Source: [Clostridium] hylemonae DSM 15053
GTDB taxonomy: Bacteria; Bacillota; Clostridia; Lachnospirales; Lachnospiraceae
Direction: 5' to 3'
DNA length: 64,000 nt
NCBI RefSeq assembly: GCF_008281175.1
Contig: NZ_CP036524.1
Location: 496,001 to 560,000 of the forward strand
This document shows positions 8,160 through 16,598 of the stretch, in pieces (position 1 is the first letter of the stretch; each line of letters starts with the position of its first letter). Below the pieces are notes generated by a model. That model was not told where the DNA came from. It was given only the letters and a program-made list of their open reading frames with translations, and did no database searches. The position numbers and the translations under genes are program-made.

Positions 8160-9387
8160 TTATCGGAAGTTAAAATTCAGTATCCTCCTGCAGACGGTGC
8201 TGGTCACAGCACTTACTGTTCTCGTGGGCGGATTTATACTGAATTATATAATTGACGGTATCTATAATGACAGCTTTGCCAAGGCGTTCGTCCGTATTAT
8301 GATGGATCTAAATGTCAAAGAGCAGACGGCGATCGATTTATACTGGAGGCTTATCGGAAACAATAAGACCTTCTTTATGATCGTCGGTTTTCTGCTCTTA
8401 TTTGCGTTATTTTTCTATGTGGCGCTCTCGAAGATGACAAAATATCTGGACCAGGTGGGGGAAGGGATCGAGAATATCCTGTCCGACTCTACGGAGCCGA
8501 TCCATCTTATCACAGAGCTTAAGCCGATCGAGATCAGGCTCAATGAGATCAAGGCCACACTGAAGCGTCAGGAGCTGGAGGCGGTAGAGGGGGAGAAGAA
8601 GAAAAATGACCTCGTTGTATTTCTGGCCCATGATCTGAAGACGCCCCTCACTTCCATAGTAGCTTACCTGACGATGCTTGACAGCTACCCGGAGATGGCG
8701 GAGGAAGAGCGGGCGAAATATATCCACGTGTCGCTGGAGAAATCCATACGGCTCGGGGAGCTTATCAATGAGTTTTTTGACATAACGAGATATAATCTTC
8801 AGGATATCGAACTGGAGCCGGTGGAGATCAACCTGTCCATGATGCTTGAGCAGCTGGCGGATGAACTGTACGGCGTGCTGCAGGAGAAGCATTTGACGTG
8901 TGAGGTGCAGGTGGAGGAGAATCTGGAAGTATATGGAGATCCGGACAAGCTGGCCCGCGTATTTGACAATTTATTAAGAAATGCGATAGCCTATTGTTAC
9001 GATCATACAAAGATAGAGATCGGCGCCCAGATGAAGCGGGGAGATATAGAGATCATATTTACCAATGAAGGCGACAAGATTCCGGGGACGATGCTTCAGA
9101 CGATCTTTGAAAAGTTTTACCGTGTGGACGGTTCCAGATCGAGCGGCACCGGGGGCGCGGGACTCGGACTGGCGATAGCCAAAGAAATCGTGGAGCTTCA
9201 CGGAGGCCTGATCCGTGCCAAGAGTGACGACATAAAGACGCAGTTTATCGTGACACTGCCGTCTAAGAACATAGAGGAAGAAGGAGCAGCAGATGAAGTT
9301 CATACACATCGCAGACGTACATTTAGGTGCAAGCCCGGACGCAGGAAGCGCATACAGCAAAAGCAGGACACAGGAGATCTGGAATAG
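8149..9387 (+). CDS. Sensor histidine kinase, VanS-like
   Basis: About 412 residues. Two membrane segments (residues about 11-33 and 75-95) bracket a short external loop. These are followed by a HisKA domain with H-box FLAHDLKTPLTS and a HATPase_c domain (NLLRNAIAYC, GGAGLGLAIAKEIVELHGG). The start is taken as TTG at 8149, overlapping the regulator stop; a longer form from 8092 would simply translate the regulator's winged helix in another frame. The normal kinase fold ends at about FIVTLPSK (9267), but the frame continues about 35 residues over the start of the next gene, with a highly basic sequence unlike the family. Confidence 0.9.
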   Translation: MKNNYRKLKFSILLQTVLVTALTVLVGGFILNYIIDGIYNDSFAKAFVRIMMDLNVKEQTAIDLYWRLIGNNKTFFMIVGFLLLFALFFYVALSKMTKYLDQVGEGIENILSDSTEPIHLITELKPIEIRLNEIKATLKRQELEAVEGEKKKNDLVVFLAHDLKTPLTSIVAYLTMLDSYPEMAEEERAKYIHVSLEKSIRLGELINEFFDITRYNLQDIELEPVEINLSMMLEQLADELYGVLQEKHLTCEVQVEENLEVYGDPDKLARVFDNLLRNAIAYCYDHTKIEIGAQMKRGDIEIIFTNEGDKIPGTMLQTIFEKFYRVDGSRSSGTGGAGLGLAIAKEIVELHGGLIRAKSDDIKTQFIVTLPSKNIEEEGAADEVHTHRRRTFRCKPGRRKRIQQKQDTGDLE

Positions 9388-10354
9388 CTTCGCGGGAGTG
9401 ATCGAAGCCTGCAGAGAAAATGAGACGGACGTTCTTCTGATCGCAGGGGATCTGTTTCACCGACAGCCTCTGCTGAGAGAATTAAAAGAAGTAAATTTTC
9501 TGTTTTCAGGCATTCCCCATACGGAGGTATTTATCATAGCGGGAAACCATGATTATCTGAAAAAAGATTCCTATTACCGGACATTTTCCTGGGCGGAAAA
9601 TGTGCATATGATACGGAGTGAACAGATCACATGCGTGGAAGTTCCACGGCTTGATCTTGCGGTATACGGCCTGAGCTACGTCCAGAAGGAAAATACCGAA
9701 AGAGCTTATGACCGCGCAGTGCCTTTTGGAAAGCAGAAGTATGAGATCCTGCTCGGCCACGGCGGCGACGATAAGCACATACCGTTCCGGGCGGGGGATA
9801 TCGCGAAACTCGGGTACGATTATGCGGCGTTCGGCCATATCCATAAGCCCCAGCAGCTCATCCCTGATAGAGTGTATTACAGCGGCGCACTGGAGCCGAC
9901 AGACAAGAACGATACCGGCGCCCACGGATATATTTCCGGAGAGCTTACAGAAAGCGGCTGTACGGCTTCCTTTGTCCCGTGCGCGGCGAGAGAATATATC
10001 CACATGGACATACCGGTGACAGAAAACATGACCGGATACGGTGTGCGCGGGGCGATACGGAGCGCGGTCGAAGATAAGGGCGTTCAAAATATATATAAGA
10101 TCATACTGACCGGACAGAGAGATCCGGAAATATTATTTGATCTGACGAACATGGACTCTTACGGAAATATCATTGAGATCGCGGATAATACGAGACCGGC
10201 CTATGATTTTGAAAGACTGTACGAACAGAACAAGGGAAATCTTCTTGGAAAGTTTATTCAGAACCTGAACACCGGGGATAAGGAAAGTATCGAATACTGT
10301 GCGCTTTGCGAAGGTGTACAGGCATTGATGGAGACGAGAAGAGGCTTTAAATGA
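9293..10354 (+). CDS. Metallophosphoesterase / DNA repair exonuclease, SbcD/YhaO-like
   Basis: 353 residues. Calcineurin-like phosphoesterase motifs appear in order: DVHLG (residues 8-12), GDLFHR, GNHDY, GHGG and GHIHKPQ, which provide the two-metal ligands. It resembles the nuclease subunit of SbcCD/YhaO-type complexes that trim DNA ends. The next gene, overlapping by 4 bases, encodes the matching SMC-like ATPase, so the two probably form one complex. The ribosome site GAAGGAG lies inside the 3' end of the kinase gene, and the first 95 bases overlap that gene in another frame. Confidence 0.9.
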   Translation: MKFIHIADVHLGASPDAGSAYSKSRTQEIWNSFAGVIEACRENETDVLLIAGDLFHRQPLLRELKEVNFLFSGIPHTEVFIIAGNHDYLKKDSYYRTFSWAENVHMIRSEQITCVEVPRLDLAVYGLSYVQKENTERAYDRAVPFGKQKYEILLGHGGDDKHIPFRAGDIAKLGYDYAAFGHIHKPQQLIPDRVYYSGALEPTDKNDTGAHGYISGELTESGCTASFVPCAAREYIHMDIPVTENMTGYGVRGAIRSAVEDKGVQNIYKIILTGQRDPEILFDLTNMDSYGNIIEIADNTRPAYDFERLYEQNKGNLLGKFIQNLNTGDKESIEYCALCEGVQALMETRRGFK

Positions 10355-11898
10355 GAATTAAAGAACTGATGGTAAAGAATTTTGGAAAAATAAAAGACAA
10401 AAATGTAACGCTTTCCGATGGCGTCAACCTGTTGTACGGGGAGAACGAATCCGGGAAGTCTACTTTACATACGTTTATAAAATGCATGCTGTTCGGGCTG
10501 GAGCGGGGGAGAGGAAGAGCCTCCGCCAATGATACGTTCAGCACGTACGAACCGTGGGAGAACCCGAATTATTATTCCGGCATACTGAAGTTTGAAAGCG
10601 GAGGAAAAAGCTTCTGCCTGAGCAGGAACTTTGACAGATATTCCAGGAGCGCGGAACTCATATGCGAGGATGACGGGGAAGAACTTTCTGTGGCGGACGG
10701 AGACCTGGAGATGATTCTGGGCGGACTCACCGGGGCGGTATATGACAACACCGTATCTGTCGGACAGCTGAAGGCAGAACCGGGACAGACGCTGGCCGCA
10801 GAGCTTAAGAACTATGCGTCCAATTATTATGCGGCCGGCAGCAGTGATATTAATCTGGAAAAAGCGACCGGCGCCCTGCGGGCCCGGCTCCGGGAGCTGG
10901 AGCGGGAAGCCAAGGAGGCCCTGGAGGAGAAGCACCGCAAAAGAGAGAAGATCGAGCTGGAAGCTTCCTACGTGTGGCGCGACGTCCACCGGCTGGAAGG
11001 AGAACGGGAGCGGATCGGTGAGGAGCTGGAATCCCGGAGGAAAAAGGAGCGCGAAAGGCAGGAGGAACCAGAGAATAAGGGGGTGATCGATGAACTGCGC
11101 CCCAACAAATGGCGCATCCATCCGGTCGAGATCGTCCTGTTCGCGGTCGTTGTTGTATTTGCGTTCGCGCTTATTCCAAAACCGTGGAACTATCTCGTGG
11201 CGATCATCCTCTTTCTTCTGTGCGGAATCTACGTGTGGAACCGCATGAAGGTAGATAAAAGGACGGTCAAAACAGAACCGGAGATCATTCTGGAAGAGAT
11301 AACGCCGGAGGAAGAAAAGATACCCCTTGAGAAGCTCAGATGGGAGATGAACCATGTCTGTGAAGAACTGCGGGAGAAGCAGGTGCAGTACGATAATCTG
11401 CGGGAACAGCTCGAAGAGCTGGATGAAGTGAGCAGTATGTCCAGGGAGCAGGAGCGTAATATCCAGGGCGTCAGGCTTGCCATGGAAAGATTAAGCGAAC
11501 TTGCGGCAGGGATGCAAAAGGAGCTGGAGCAGAAACTGGATGACAGGGCATCTGAGATCATGAGCGAGATCACAGGGGGCAGATATACGAAACTTGTCGT
11601 AGAAGATGATCTGCATATGAACCTGATCTGCGGGGGCAGGAAAATACCTGTTGAACAGGTGAGCCGCGGCACTATAGAGCAGACGTACTTTGCCCTTCGT
11701 ATGGCGTCGGCCGGGCTGCTGCATGAGGAGGAATACCCGGTGATCCTCGACGATACCTTTGTGTACTATGACGATGTGCGGCTTGAAAATACGCTGAGAT
11801 GGCTTGCTGAAAACAAAAAACAGGTGATCATATTTACATGCCAGAAGCGGGAAGAACATATTCTGGATGAGCTTGGAATAAAATACCGAAAAATATAA
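10351..11898 (+). CDS. SMC/Rad50-like ATPase, YhaN-type, with internal membrane segments
   Basis: 515 residues. Walker A GENESGKST near residue 31; coiled-coil arms rich in E, R and K (about 175-245); two hydrophobic segments (about 262-298: VEIVLFAVVVVFAFALI and NYLVAIILFLLCGIYVW); a second coiled coil (about 330-400); then the ABC signature-like VSRGTIEQTYFALR and Walker B PVILDDTF. It is about half the length of SbcC, and the membrane segments between the two coiled coils suggest a membrane-tethered end-processing complex with the upstream nuclease. Confidence 0.85.
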   Translation: MRIKELMVKNFGKIKDKNVTLSDGVNLLYGENESGKSTLHTFIKCMLFGLERGRGRASANDTFSTYEPWENPNYYSGILKFESGGKSFCLSRNFDRYSRSAELICEDDGEELSVADGDLEMILGGLTGAVYDNTVSVGQLKAEPGQTLAAELKNYASNYYAAGSSDINLEKATGALRARLRELEREAKEALEEKHRKREKIELEASYVWRDVHRLEGERERIGEELESRRKKERERQEEPENKGVIDELRPNKWRIHPVEIVLFAVVVVFAFALIPKPWNYLVAIILFLLCGIYVWNRMKVDKRTVKTEPEIILEEITPEEEKIPLEKLRWEMNHVCEELREKQVQYDNLREQLEELDEVSSMSREQERNIQGVRLAMERLSELAAGMQKELEQKLDDRASEIMSEITGGRYTKLVVEDDLHMNLICGGRKIPVEQVSRGTIEQTYFALRMASAGLLHEEEYPVILDDTFVYYDDVRLENTLRWLAENKKQVIIFTCQKREEHILDELGIKYRKI

Positions 11899-11914
11899 GT
11901 AACATACAAGACCA

Positions 11915-11958
11915 GGCGGCAGGGCCGCAGAGCGCAAATGCTCTGCGGCCCTGCCGCC
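11915..11958. terminator. Strong hairpin between convergent genes
   Basis: A 19-bp perfect stem (GGCGGCAGGGCCGCAGAGC and its complement) with a 6-base loop GCAAAT, placed between the yhaN-like gene and the convergent lacI-type gene. Neither strand has a long T-tract after the stem, so termination efficiency is uncertain. Confidence 0.6.
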
Positions 11959-11980
11959 GCTTTGTACATATCCTGTCCGG

Positions 11981-12991
11981 TCAGTTTATCCGGCTGCCAG
12001 TGGAATCCCGGATCACTAGCTCTGTATCGAGTATGACATGCTTGATGGCGGAGGACGGATTTTCGATCTGGTTTATGAGGATATCGCACGACTGCTGGCC
12101 GATCTGGAAGCTTGGCTGTCTGATCGTCGTAAGCGACGGGACGGTCATCGTTGCCAGGCTGATGTTGTCAAATCCCATGACGGCCACATCTTCCGGCACG
12201 CGCAGGTTCAGGCTGTGCGCGGCTTTGATGACAGCCGCGGCATATACGTCGGACACACAGAAAAAAGCGTCCGGCCGTTCTTCCATGGACAGCATACTGA
12301 CGGCGGCAGATACGGCCATGTCAAAATTAATGTCCGCTATATGGGCGATCCAGTCCAGATTTAACGTAAGCCCCGCGTGCTTCAGCGCATGCAGTACCCC
12401 CTTCTCCCGGTGCTTCGCGTAGTTGTTTTTCAGCATACTGTTGATAAATGCGATCTTCGTGCGTCCGATCGTTATAAGATAATTGATGGCATTCTGCGCC
12501 GCGATATTATCATCGATGGACACAAAGGATACGTTGGATCTGTCACAGTGCTCGGAACACATGACGACCGGGAAACGAAGACGCAGGTCGTCCAGAAGTT
12601 CCAGGTCCACCACATTGTGAACGAGCAGTATGCCGGAAAACTGATGCTTTTTCAGAATACTCTCGTAGTCAGACAGCGCATTTTTAAAATCCTTTGCTTC
12701 ATAGTAAAAGGTCTGGTATCCACGGCTCAGGGCGACGGACTGTATGCCGTCTATGACATCTCCGTTAAATGGATTGTGAAAGTCAGGAAGACAGACAAGA
12801 ATTGAGTTGGTATTCCGGATGGAATCCGGATTTTTCTGATTAAAGTCCAGTTCATCCATGGCGTCCAGTATTTTCTTCCTTGTCTCCGGTTTTACATAGC
12901 CTGTCTTGTTGATGAGTCTTGAGACCGTAGCTACCGATACTTGCGCGGTCTCGGCTATCTGTGAAATCGTGATTTTCTTGTAAGAACTCAT
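11981..12991 (-). CDS. LacI-family transcriptional regulator
   Basis: 336 residues. N-terminal LacI helix-turn-helix (ITISQIAETAQVSVATVSRLIN, with the hinge region following), then a periplasmic-binding-like sensor domain ending with GFDNISLATMTVPSLTTIRQP. It is divergent from the carbohydrate operon beginning at 13181, which it probably represses in the absence of its sugar ligand. Two near-identical AT-rich inverted repeats in the shared intergenic region are candidate operators. The ribosome site AAAGGAG supports the start. Confidence 0.92.
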   Translation of the reverse strand: MSSYKKITISQIAETAQVSVATVSRLINKTGYVKPETRKKILDAMDELDFNQKNPDSIRNTNSILVCLPDFHNPFNGDVIDGIQSVALSRGYQTFYYEAKDFKNALSDYESILKKHQFSGILLVHNVVDLELLDDLRLRFPVVMCSEHCDRSNVSFVSIDDNIAAQNAINYLITIGRTKIAFINSMLKNNYAKHREKGVLHALKHAGLTLNLDWIAHIADINFDMAVSAAVSMLSMEERPDAFFCVSDVYAAAVIKAAHSLNLRVPEDVAVMGFDNISLATMTVPSLTTIRQPSFQIGQQSCDILINQIENPSSAIKHVILDTELVIRDSTGSRIN

Positions 12992-13009
12992 AAAACTCCT
13001 TTCTCAATA

Positions 13010-13025
13010 TGTAAAATTTTTACGT
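13010..13025. promoter_or_regulatory. Candidate operator 1 for the LacI-type regulator
   Basis: Inverted repeat ATGTAAAATTTTTACG located between the lacI-type gene's start and its likely promoter, so binding here could give autoregulation. It resembles the second copy at 13148-13161, with two extra T residues in the middle. Confidence 0.5.
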
Positions 13026-13093
13026 GGATTTGTGCAAAATATACTAAAAAACAGGAAAATGAAACAACAATTATACGAATATTATAAAAGATG

Positions 13094-13121
13094 TTGCAAA
13101 ATCTGTCAATATTGTTATAAT
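13094..13121 (+). promoter_or_regulatory. Promoter of the carbohydrate operon
   Basis: TTGCAA at 13094-13099, a 16-base spacer, consensus TATAAT at 13116-13121. The predicted start of transcription is near 13128. Confidence 0.65.
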
Positions 13122-13147
13122 AAAAACATAATAATTTACACAAAAAC

Positions 13148-13161
13148 ATGTAAAATTTACG
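13148..13161. promoter_or_regulatory. Candidate operator 2 for the LacI-type regulator
   Basis: ATGTAAAATTTACG, an inverted repeat about 20 bases downstream of the predicted transcription start of the carbohydrate operon, a location suited to repression. A nearby TTTACA (13135-13140) extends the symmetry. Confidence 0.5.
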
Positions 13162-13180
13162 CAAAAAGAAGGGAACAGAA

Positions 13181-14107
13181 ATGAGACAAGGATTTGTTAG
13201 CGCAGCGCTTGGAGGGCTCAGCTTTGAAGAAGTTGTGGACTTCGCCGGGCAGAATGGTTTTACCTGTGTGGAGATGGCGTGCTGGCCGAGGGGGAAAGCC
13301 GACAGGAGATATGCAGGAGTCACACATATTGATGTGGATAAACTGGATGACGCAGGTATGCAGTATGTACTTGGCTACTGCAGGGACAGGGGGGTAACGA
13401 TATCTTCTCTGGCCTATTACCCCAACATTATGGATGCGGACCTTGAAAAGAGAGAATACGTCATCCGGCACTTGAAAAGACTTATATGTGCTTCCGCCGA
13501 TATGGGAATACACATGGTGTCCACGTTTATCGGAAGAATGACAGATAAAAGTGTGGAGGACAACCTGAAAGAGTTCGAGAGAGTGTGGGAGCCGATCGTA
13601 AGACTTGCAGAAGAGAAGAAGGTACGCATAGCGATCGAAAACTGTCCGATGTTTTTTACGTCAGATGAATGGCCGGGCGGGCAGAACCTTGCGTCTACTC
13701 CGGCGATATGGAGACAGCTTTTTTCGATCCTTCCGAGTGATTATCTCGGGCTGAATTATGATCCCTCGCATTTTGTCTGGCAGAAGATGGACTATATCAG
13801 GCCTGTATATGAGTTCTGCGACAAGATCTTTCACGTGCACTACAAGGATATCAAGCTGCATGAGGACCGGCTGTCGGATGTAGGCGTGATGGCGCCGCCT
13901 CTTCAGTATATGACGCCCAGAATACCGGGCCACGGCGATGTGGACTGGGGAGAATATATAGCGGCGCTTCTGGATATAGGCTATGAAGGCGCGGCATGTA
14001 TCGAGATAGAGGACAAAGCGTTTGAATATTCGCCGGAAGGGATCAAAGAGGCGCTTCTCATCAGCCGCAGATATCTGTCACAGTATATAGGAGGTGATAA
14101 TACATGA
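13181..14107 (+). CDS. Sugar phosphate isomerase/epimerase, xylose-isomerase-like TIM barrel
   Basis: 308 residues, the typical length for AP-endonuclease-2-like TIM barrels (IolE/IolI/epimerase family). Probable metal ligands are visible: Glu in IAIENCP, Asp in LNYDPSH, His in FHVHYKD, and Glu in CIEIED. First gene of an apparent seven-gene operon; the next gene overlaps by 4 bases. The dehydrogenase neighbour suggests oxidation and isomerisation of a sugar or polyol. The exact substrate is not evident. Confidence 0.88.
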   Translation: MRQGFVSAALGGLSFEEVVDFAGQNGFTCVEMACWPRGKADRRYAGVTHIDVDKLDDAGMQYVLGYCRDRGVTISSLAYYPNIMDADLEKREYVIRHLKRLICASADMGIHMVSTFIGRMTDKSVEDNLKEFERVWEPIVRLAEEKKVRIAIENCPMFFTSDEWPGGQNLASTPAIWRQLFSILPSDYLGLNYDPSHFVWQKMDYIRPVYEFCDKIFHVHYKDIKLHEDRLSDVGVMAPPLQYMTPRIPGHGDVDWGEYIAALLDIGYEGAACIEIEDKAFEYSPEGIKEALLISRRYLSQYIGGDNT

Positions 14108-15240
14108 ACGTATTAAAGACAGCGGTCACAGGCATGGGATTTATTGGAAGACAGCATGCGGAGGCGGTGCGCAGAGTGCCGAACGTGAAGATCACCGCAG
14201 TATCCGATCCGGATCCCTCTGTCGGAAACTGGTGCGAAGAGAACGGAATTCCTAACTATTATGCAGATTACAGGGAGATGCTCGCAAAAGAAGACATAGA
14301 CGTAGTACATAATTGTTCTCCCAATCATCTGCATTTTGAGATCAATAAAGCGGCCATAGAGCATGGCTGCCACATCTACAGCGAAAAACCTCTTACACTG
14401 AGATCGTCCGAGGCAGAAGAACTGACAGAGATGGCAGCCAAAAGGGGAGTCCGGTCGGCCGTAAATTTTAATTACCGCAACAATGTGATGGTACATGAAA
14501 TGAAAGGGCGGTTTGCGGAGGGGCGGCTTGGCAGGACAAGCCATATACAGGCAGAATACCTGCAGGACTGGCTTCTGTATGAGACGGATTTTGACTGGAG
14601 GATCCGAAAAGAAATCGGTGGGGATTCCAGGGCGGCGGGCGATATCGGCTCCCACTGCTTTGACGCGGTACAGTTTATAACAGGGAAAAAGATCACGTCT
14701 GTTTATGCCAGATATTTTACACTGTACCCGGAGCGGAAGCAGTATAAAGGAGGAGGAACGTTTGCAGAAGGCCCGAAAGAAGGGCGCGCCGGAATCGTTC
14801 CGGTGGAGACGGAAGACGCGGCTTCTATATTGTTTCAGATGGAAGACGGCATGCAGGGAACGCTTGTTATCAGCCAGGTCTGTGCCGGGAAAAAGAACGG
14901 CATGAAAATACTCATCAGCGGAAATAAGGAATCTGTGGAATGGGAACAGGAAAGGCCGGACAGACTTCTTATAGGGAAGAGAGACAGCGCAAATGAGATA
15001 TTGTATGCGGACCGGAAATATCTGACAGAGTACGCCGGGATGAATGCCGTGCTTCCAAACGGTCATCCGGCAGGATGGACAGATGCGCTGGCAAACGCGC
15101 TGAAAGATTTTTACCATTCCATACAGGAACCCGGCAGCACGTACCGGTACGCGGATTTTGCCCAGGGATATTATGTGACAAAGATAGTGGAGGCATGTTA
15201 TGAAAGCAATTTAAAGAACTGCTGGATTGACATAGAGTAA
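14104..15240 (+). CDS. Gfo/Idh/MocA-family oxidoreductase
   Basis: 378 residues. N-terminal Rossmann domain with the dinucleotide motif TGMGFIGRQHAEAV; the family EKP motif in YSEKPLTL; and the C-terminal substrate domain with DIGSHCFDAVQF. It probably oxidises or reduces a sugar or cyclitol using NAD(P). It sits between a TIM-barrel isomerase and the sugar ABC transporter genes, so it likely acts on the imported substrate. Confidence 0.9.
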   Translation: MNVLKTAVTGMGFIGRQHAEAVRRVPNVKITAVSDPDPSVGNWCEENGIPNYYADYREMLAKEDIDVVHNCSPNHLHFEINKAAIEHGCHIYSEKPLTLRSSEAEELTEMAAKRGVRSAVNFNYRNNVMVHEMKGRFAEGRLGRTSHIQAEYLQDWLLYETDFDWRIRKEIGGDSRAAGDIGSHCFDAVQFITGKKITSVYARYFTLYPERKQYKGGGTFAEGPKEGRAGIVPVETEDAASILFQMEDGMQGTLVISQVCAGKKNGMKILISGNKESVEWEQERPDRLLIGKRDSANEILYADRKYLTEYAGMNAVLPNGHPAGWTDALANALKDFYHSIQEPGSTYRYADFAQGYYVTKIVEACYESNLKNCWIDIE

Positions 15241-15267
15241 CTGCAGTACAAGGAAAGGAGATTTATT

Positions 15268-16551
15268 ATGAAAGGGAAGAAACTGATTAGTATCGCGCTT
15301 GTTTTATCCATGCTGGCGGCATGTGCGGGGTGTGGGAAAAAGGAAAGCGCACAGAAGGACGAAAAAGAAGGAAAAGAGACATTGACGATCCTCATTGACG
15401 GAAGTACAGAAGGTACGGACGGCGGATTGATCACAGAAAATATCAAAGGTTTTGAGGATAAGTATAATGTAAAAGTGAACTTTGTTGAGACGCCGTACGC
15501 GGAGCTGCATCAGAAACTGATGAATGTATCGGCCAGCGGCGGGGATGATTTCGACGCGGTGTTTGTGGAGACTGATTTTGTGTCACAGATGGCCAAAGCC
15601 GGTGTGCTGGAGCCGCTGGATAAGTATGAAGAAAAATCAGAGACGCTGAAGTTTGATGATTTTATCGATTCAACGATCGAAAGAAATACGGTGGACGGTT
15701 CTGTTTATGCGATCCCGCAGGTGGCAGACGTGCAGACGACGATCTATAATTCCGATGTGTTAAATGATCTCGGATTCGAGAATCCGCCTGCTACGATCGA
15801 TGAGTTCATTGATTACTGTCAAAAAGCTGAGGCAAAGGGGTATCTGCCATTGGCAGTGCGCTATAATTCCACTGCCATCGCGTGCCAGCTCATGGGGCTG
15901 TTTCTTTTCACCGACGGCGGAGCCTTTGTAAAAGAAGACGGGGACAGCTGGAAGGCTGATTTAAATAACGCGACCGGTGAAAAATGGATCGAGAACACGA
16001 GAAAAATCTTTGCGACAATAGATGGAGATACGCTGGCGACCATGGACGACACTGCAATGTATGAAGCGCTGAATTCAGGGCATGCCGGATGTACCATCGG
16101 CGGAGCCTGGATGTATGACGCGCTGAATGAGGACGTGAGAGGCAAGCTCGTGACCGCGCCGTTCCCGAAGGGCTCAGGCAGCGAGGTAGCGCTTATGAGC
16201 GGATGGAATCTCGGAGTATTTGCCAATTCAAAAAATAAAGACATGGCATTTAAGTTCCTTGAATACAAGGCAGACCCGGAAAACGCGGGAAAAATGACAG
16301 CAGGCTTAAGCGGAAGAAAAGATGCGGAAGAGCATTTTACAGAAGAGCAGAAGAGCTATTATCCAGAATTTCAGGATCTGATGCAGTATGGCGTGGCGAT
16401 ATCACCGGTCGGCTTCCAGCTCAGGAGCGAGATGACCACCGCATTCCTCCCTGTATTCCAGCAGATCACATTTGATGATAAGACATCACTTTCCGATGCG
16501 GCAAAGCTGGCAAACGACACGATTCAGAAAGTAATTGATGACAATAAATAA
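15268..16551 (+). CDS. Extracellular sugar-binding lipoprotein of an ABC transporter
   Basis: 427 residues. Type II signal peptide: basic start MKGKK, hydrophobic stretch, and lipobox-like Cys residues at about 20 and 23 (LAACAGC). The mature chain has the SBP_bac_1 fold (LTILIDGSTEGTDGG; AQMAKAGVLEPLDKY-type segment; WNLGVFANSKNKDMAFKFL). It is anchored to the membrane surface and delivers a carbohydrate to the permeases encoded next. Strong ribosome site GGAAAGGAG. Confidence 0.92.
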   Translation: MKGKKLISIALVLSMLAACAGCGKKESAQKDEKEGKETLTILIDGSTEGTDGGLITENIKGFEDKYNVKVNFVETPYAELHQKLMNVSASGGDDFDAVFVETDFVSQMAKAGVLEPLDKYEEKSETLKFDDFIDSTIERNTVDGSVYAIPQVADVQTTIYNSDVLNDLGFENPPATIDEFIDYCQKAEAKGYLPLAVRYNSTAIACQLMGLFLFTDGGAFVKEDGDSWKADLNNATGEKWIENTRKIFATIDGDTLATMDDTAMYEALNSGHAGCTIGGAWMYDALNEDVRGKLVTAPFPKGSGSEVALMSGWNLGVFANSKNKDMAFKFLEYKADPENAGKMTAGLSGRKDAEEHFTEEQKSYYPEFQDLMQYGVAISPVGFQLRSEMTTAFLPVFQQITFDDKTSLSDAAKLANDTIQKVIDDNK

Positions 16552-16556
16552 AAGAG

Positions 16557-16577
16557 AGGGCCGGCTCGTACGGCCCT
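16557..16577 (+). terminator. Intra-operon hairpin between the binding protein and permease genes
   Basis: AGGGCCG (16557-16563) and CGGCCCT (16571-16577) form a 7-bp GC-rich stem, followed by TTTA. Such hairpins after binding-protein genes usually stabilise the upstream message or cause partial termination, so the binding protein exceeds the permeases. Confidence 0.5.
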
Positions 16578-16598
16578 TTATGGCAGGAGTGGATAACT

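Noticed and set aside
7470-9387. Glycopeptide-resistance locus
   Set aside because: The two-component pair resembles VanR/VanS, but no vanH, vanA/B, vanX or similar genes are present.
10465-11355. Minus-strand open frame of 296 codons opposite the YhaN-like gene
   Set aside because: Antisense shadow with no motif or ribosome site.
14113-15117. Minus-strand open frame of 334 codons opposite the Gfo/Idh/MocA gene
   Set aside because: Antisense shadow; composition is rich in Cys, His, Phe and Arg, as expected from reading the complement of a real gene.
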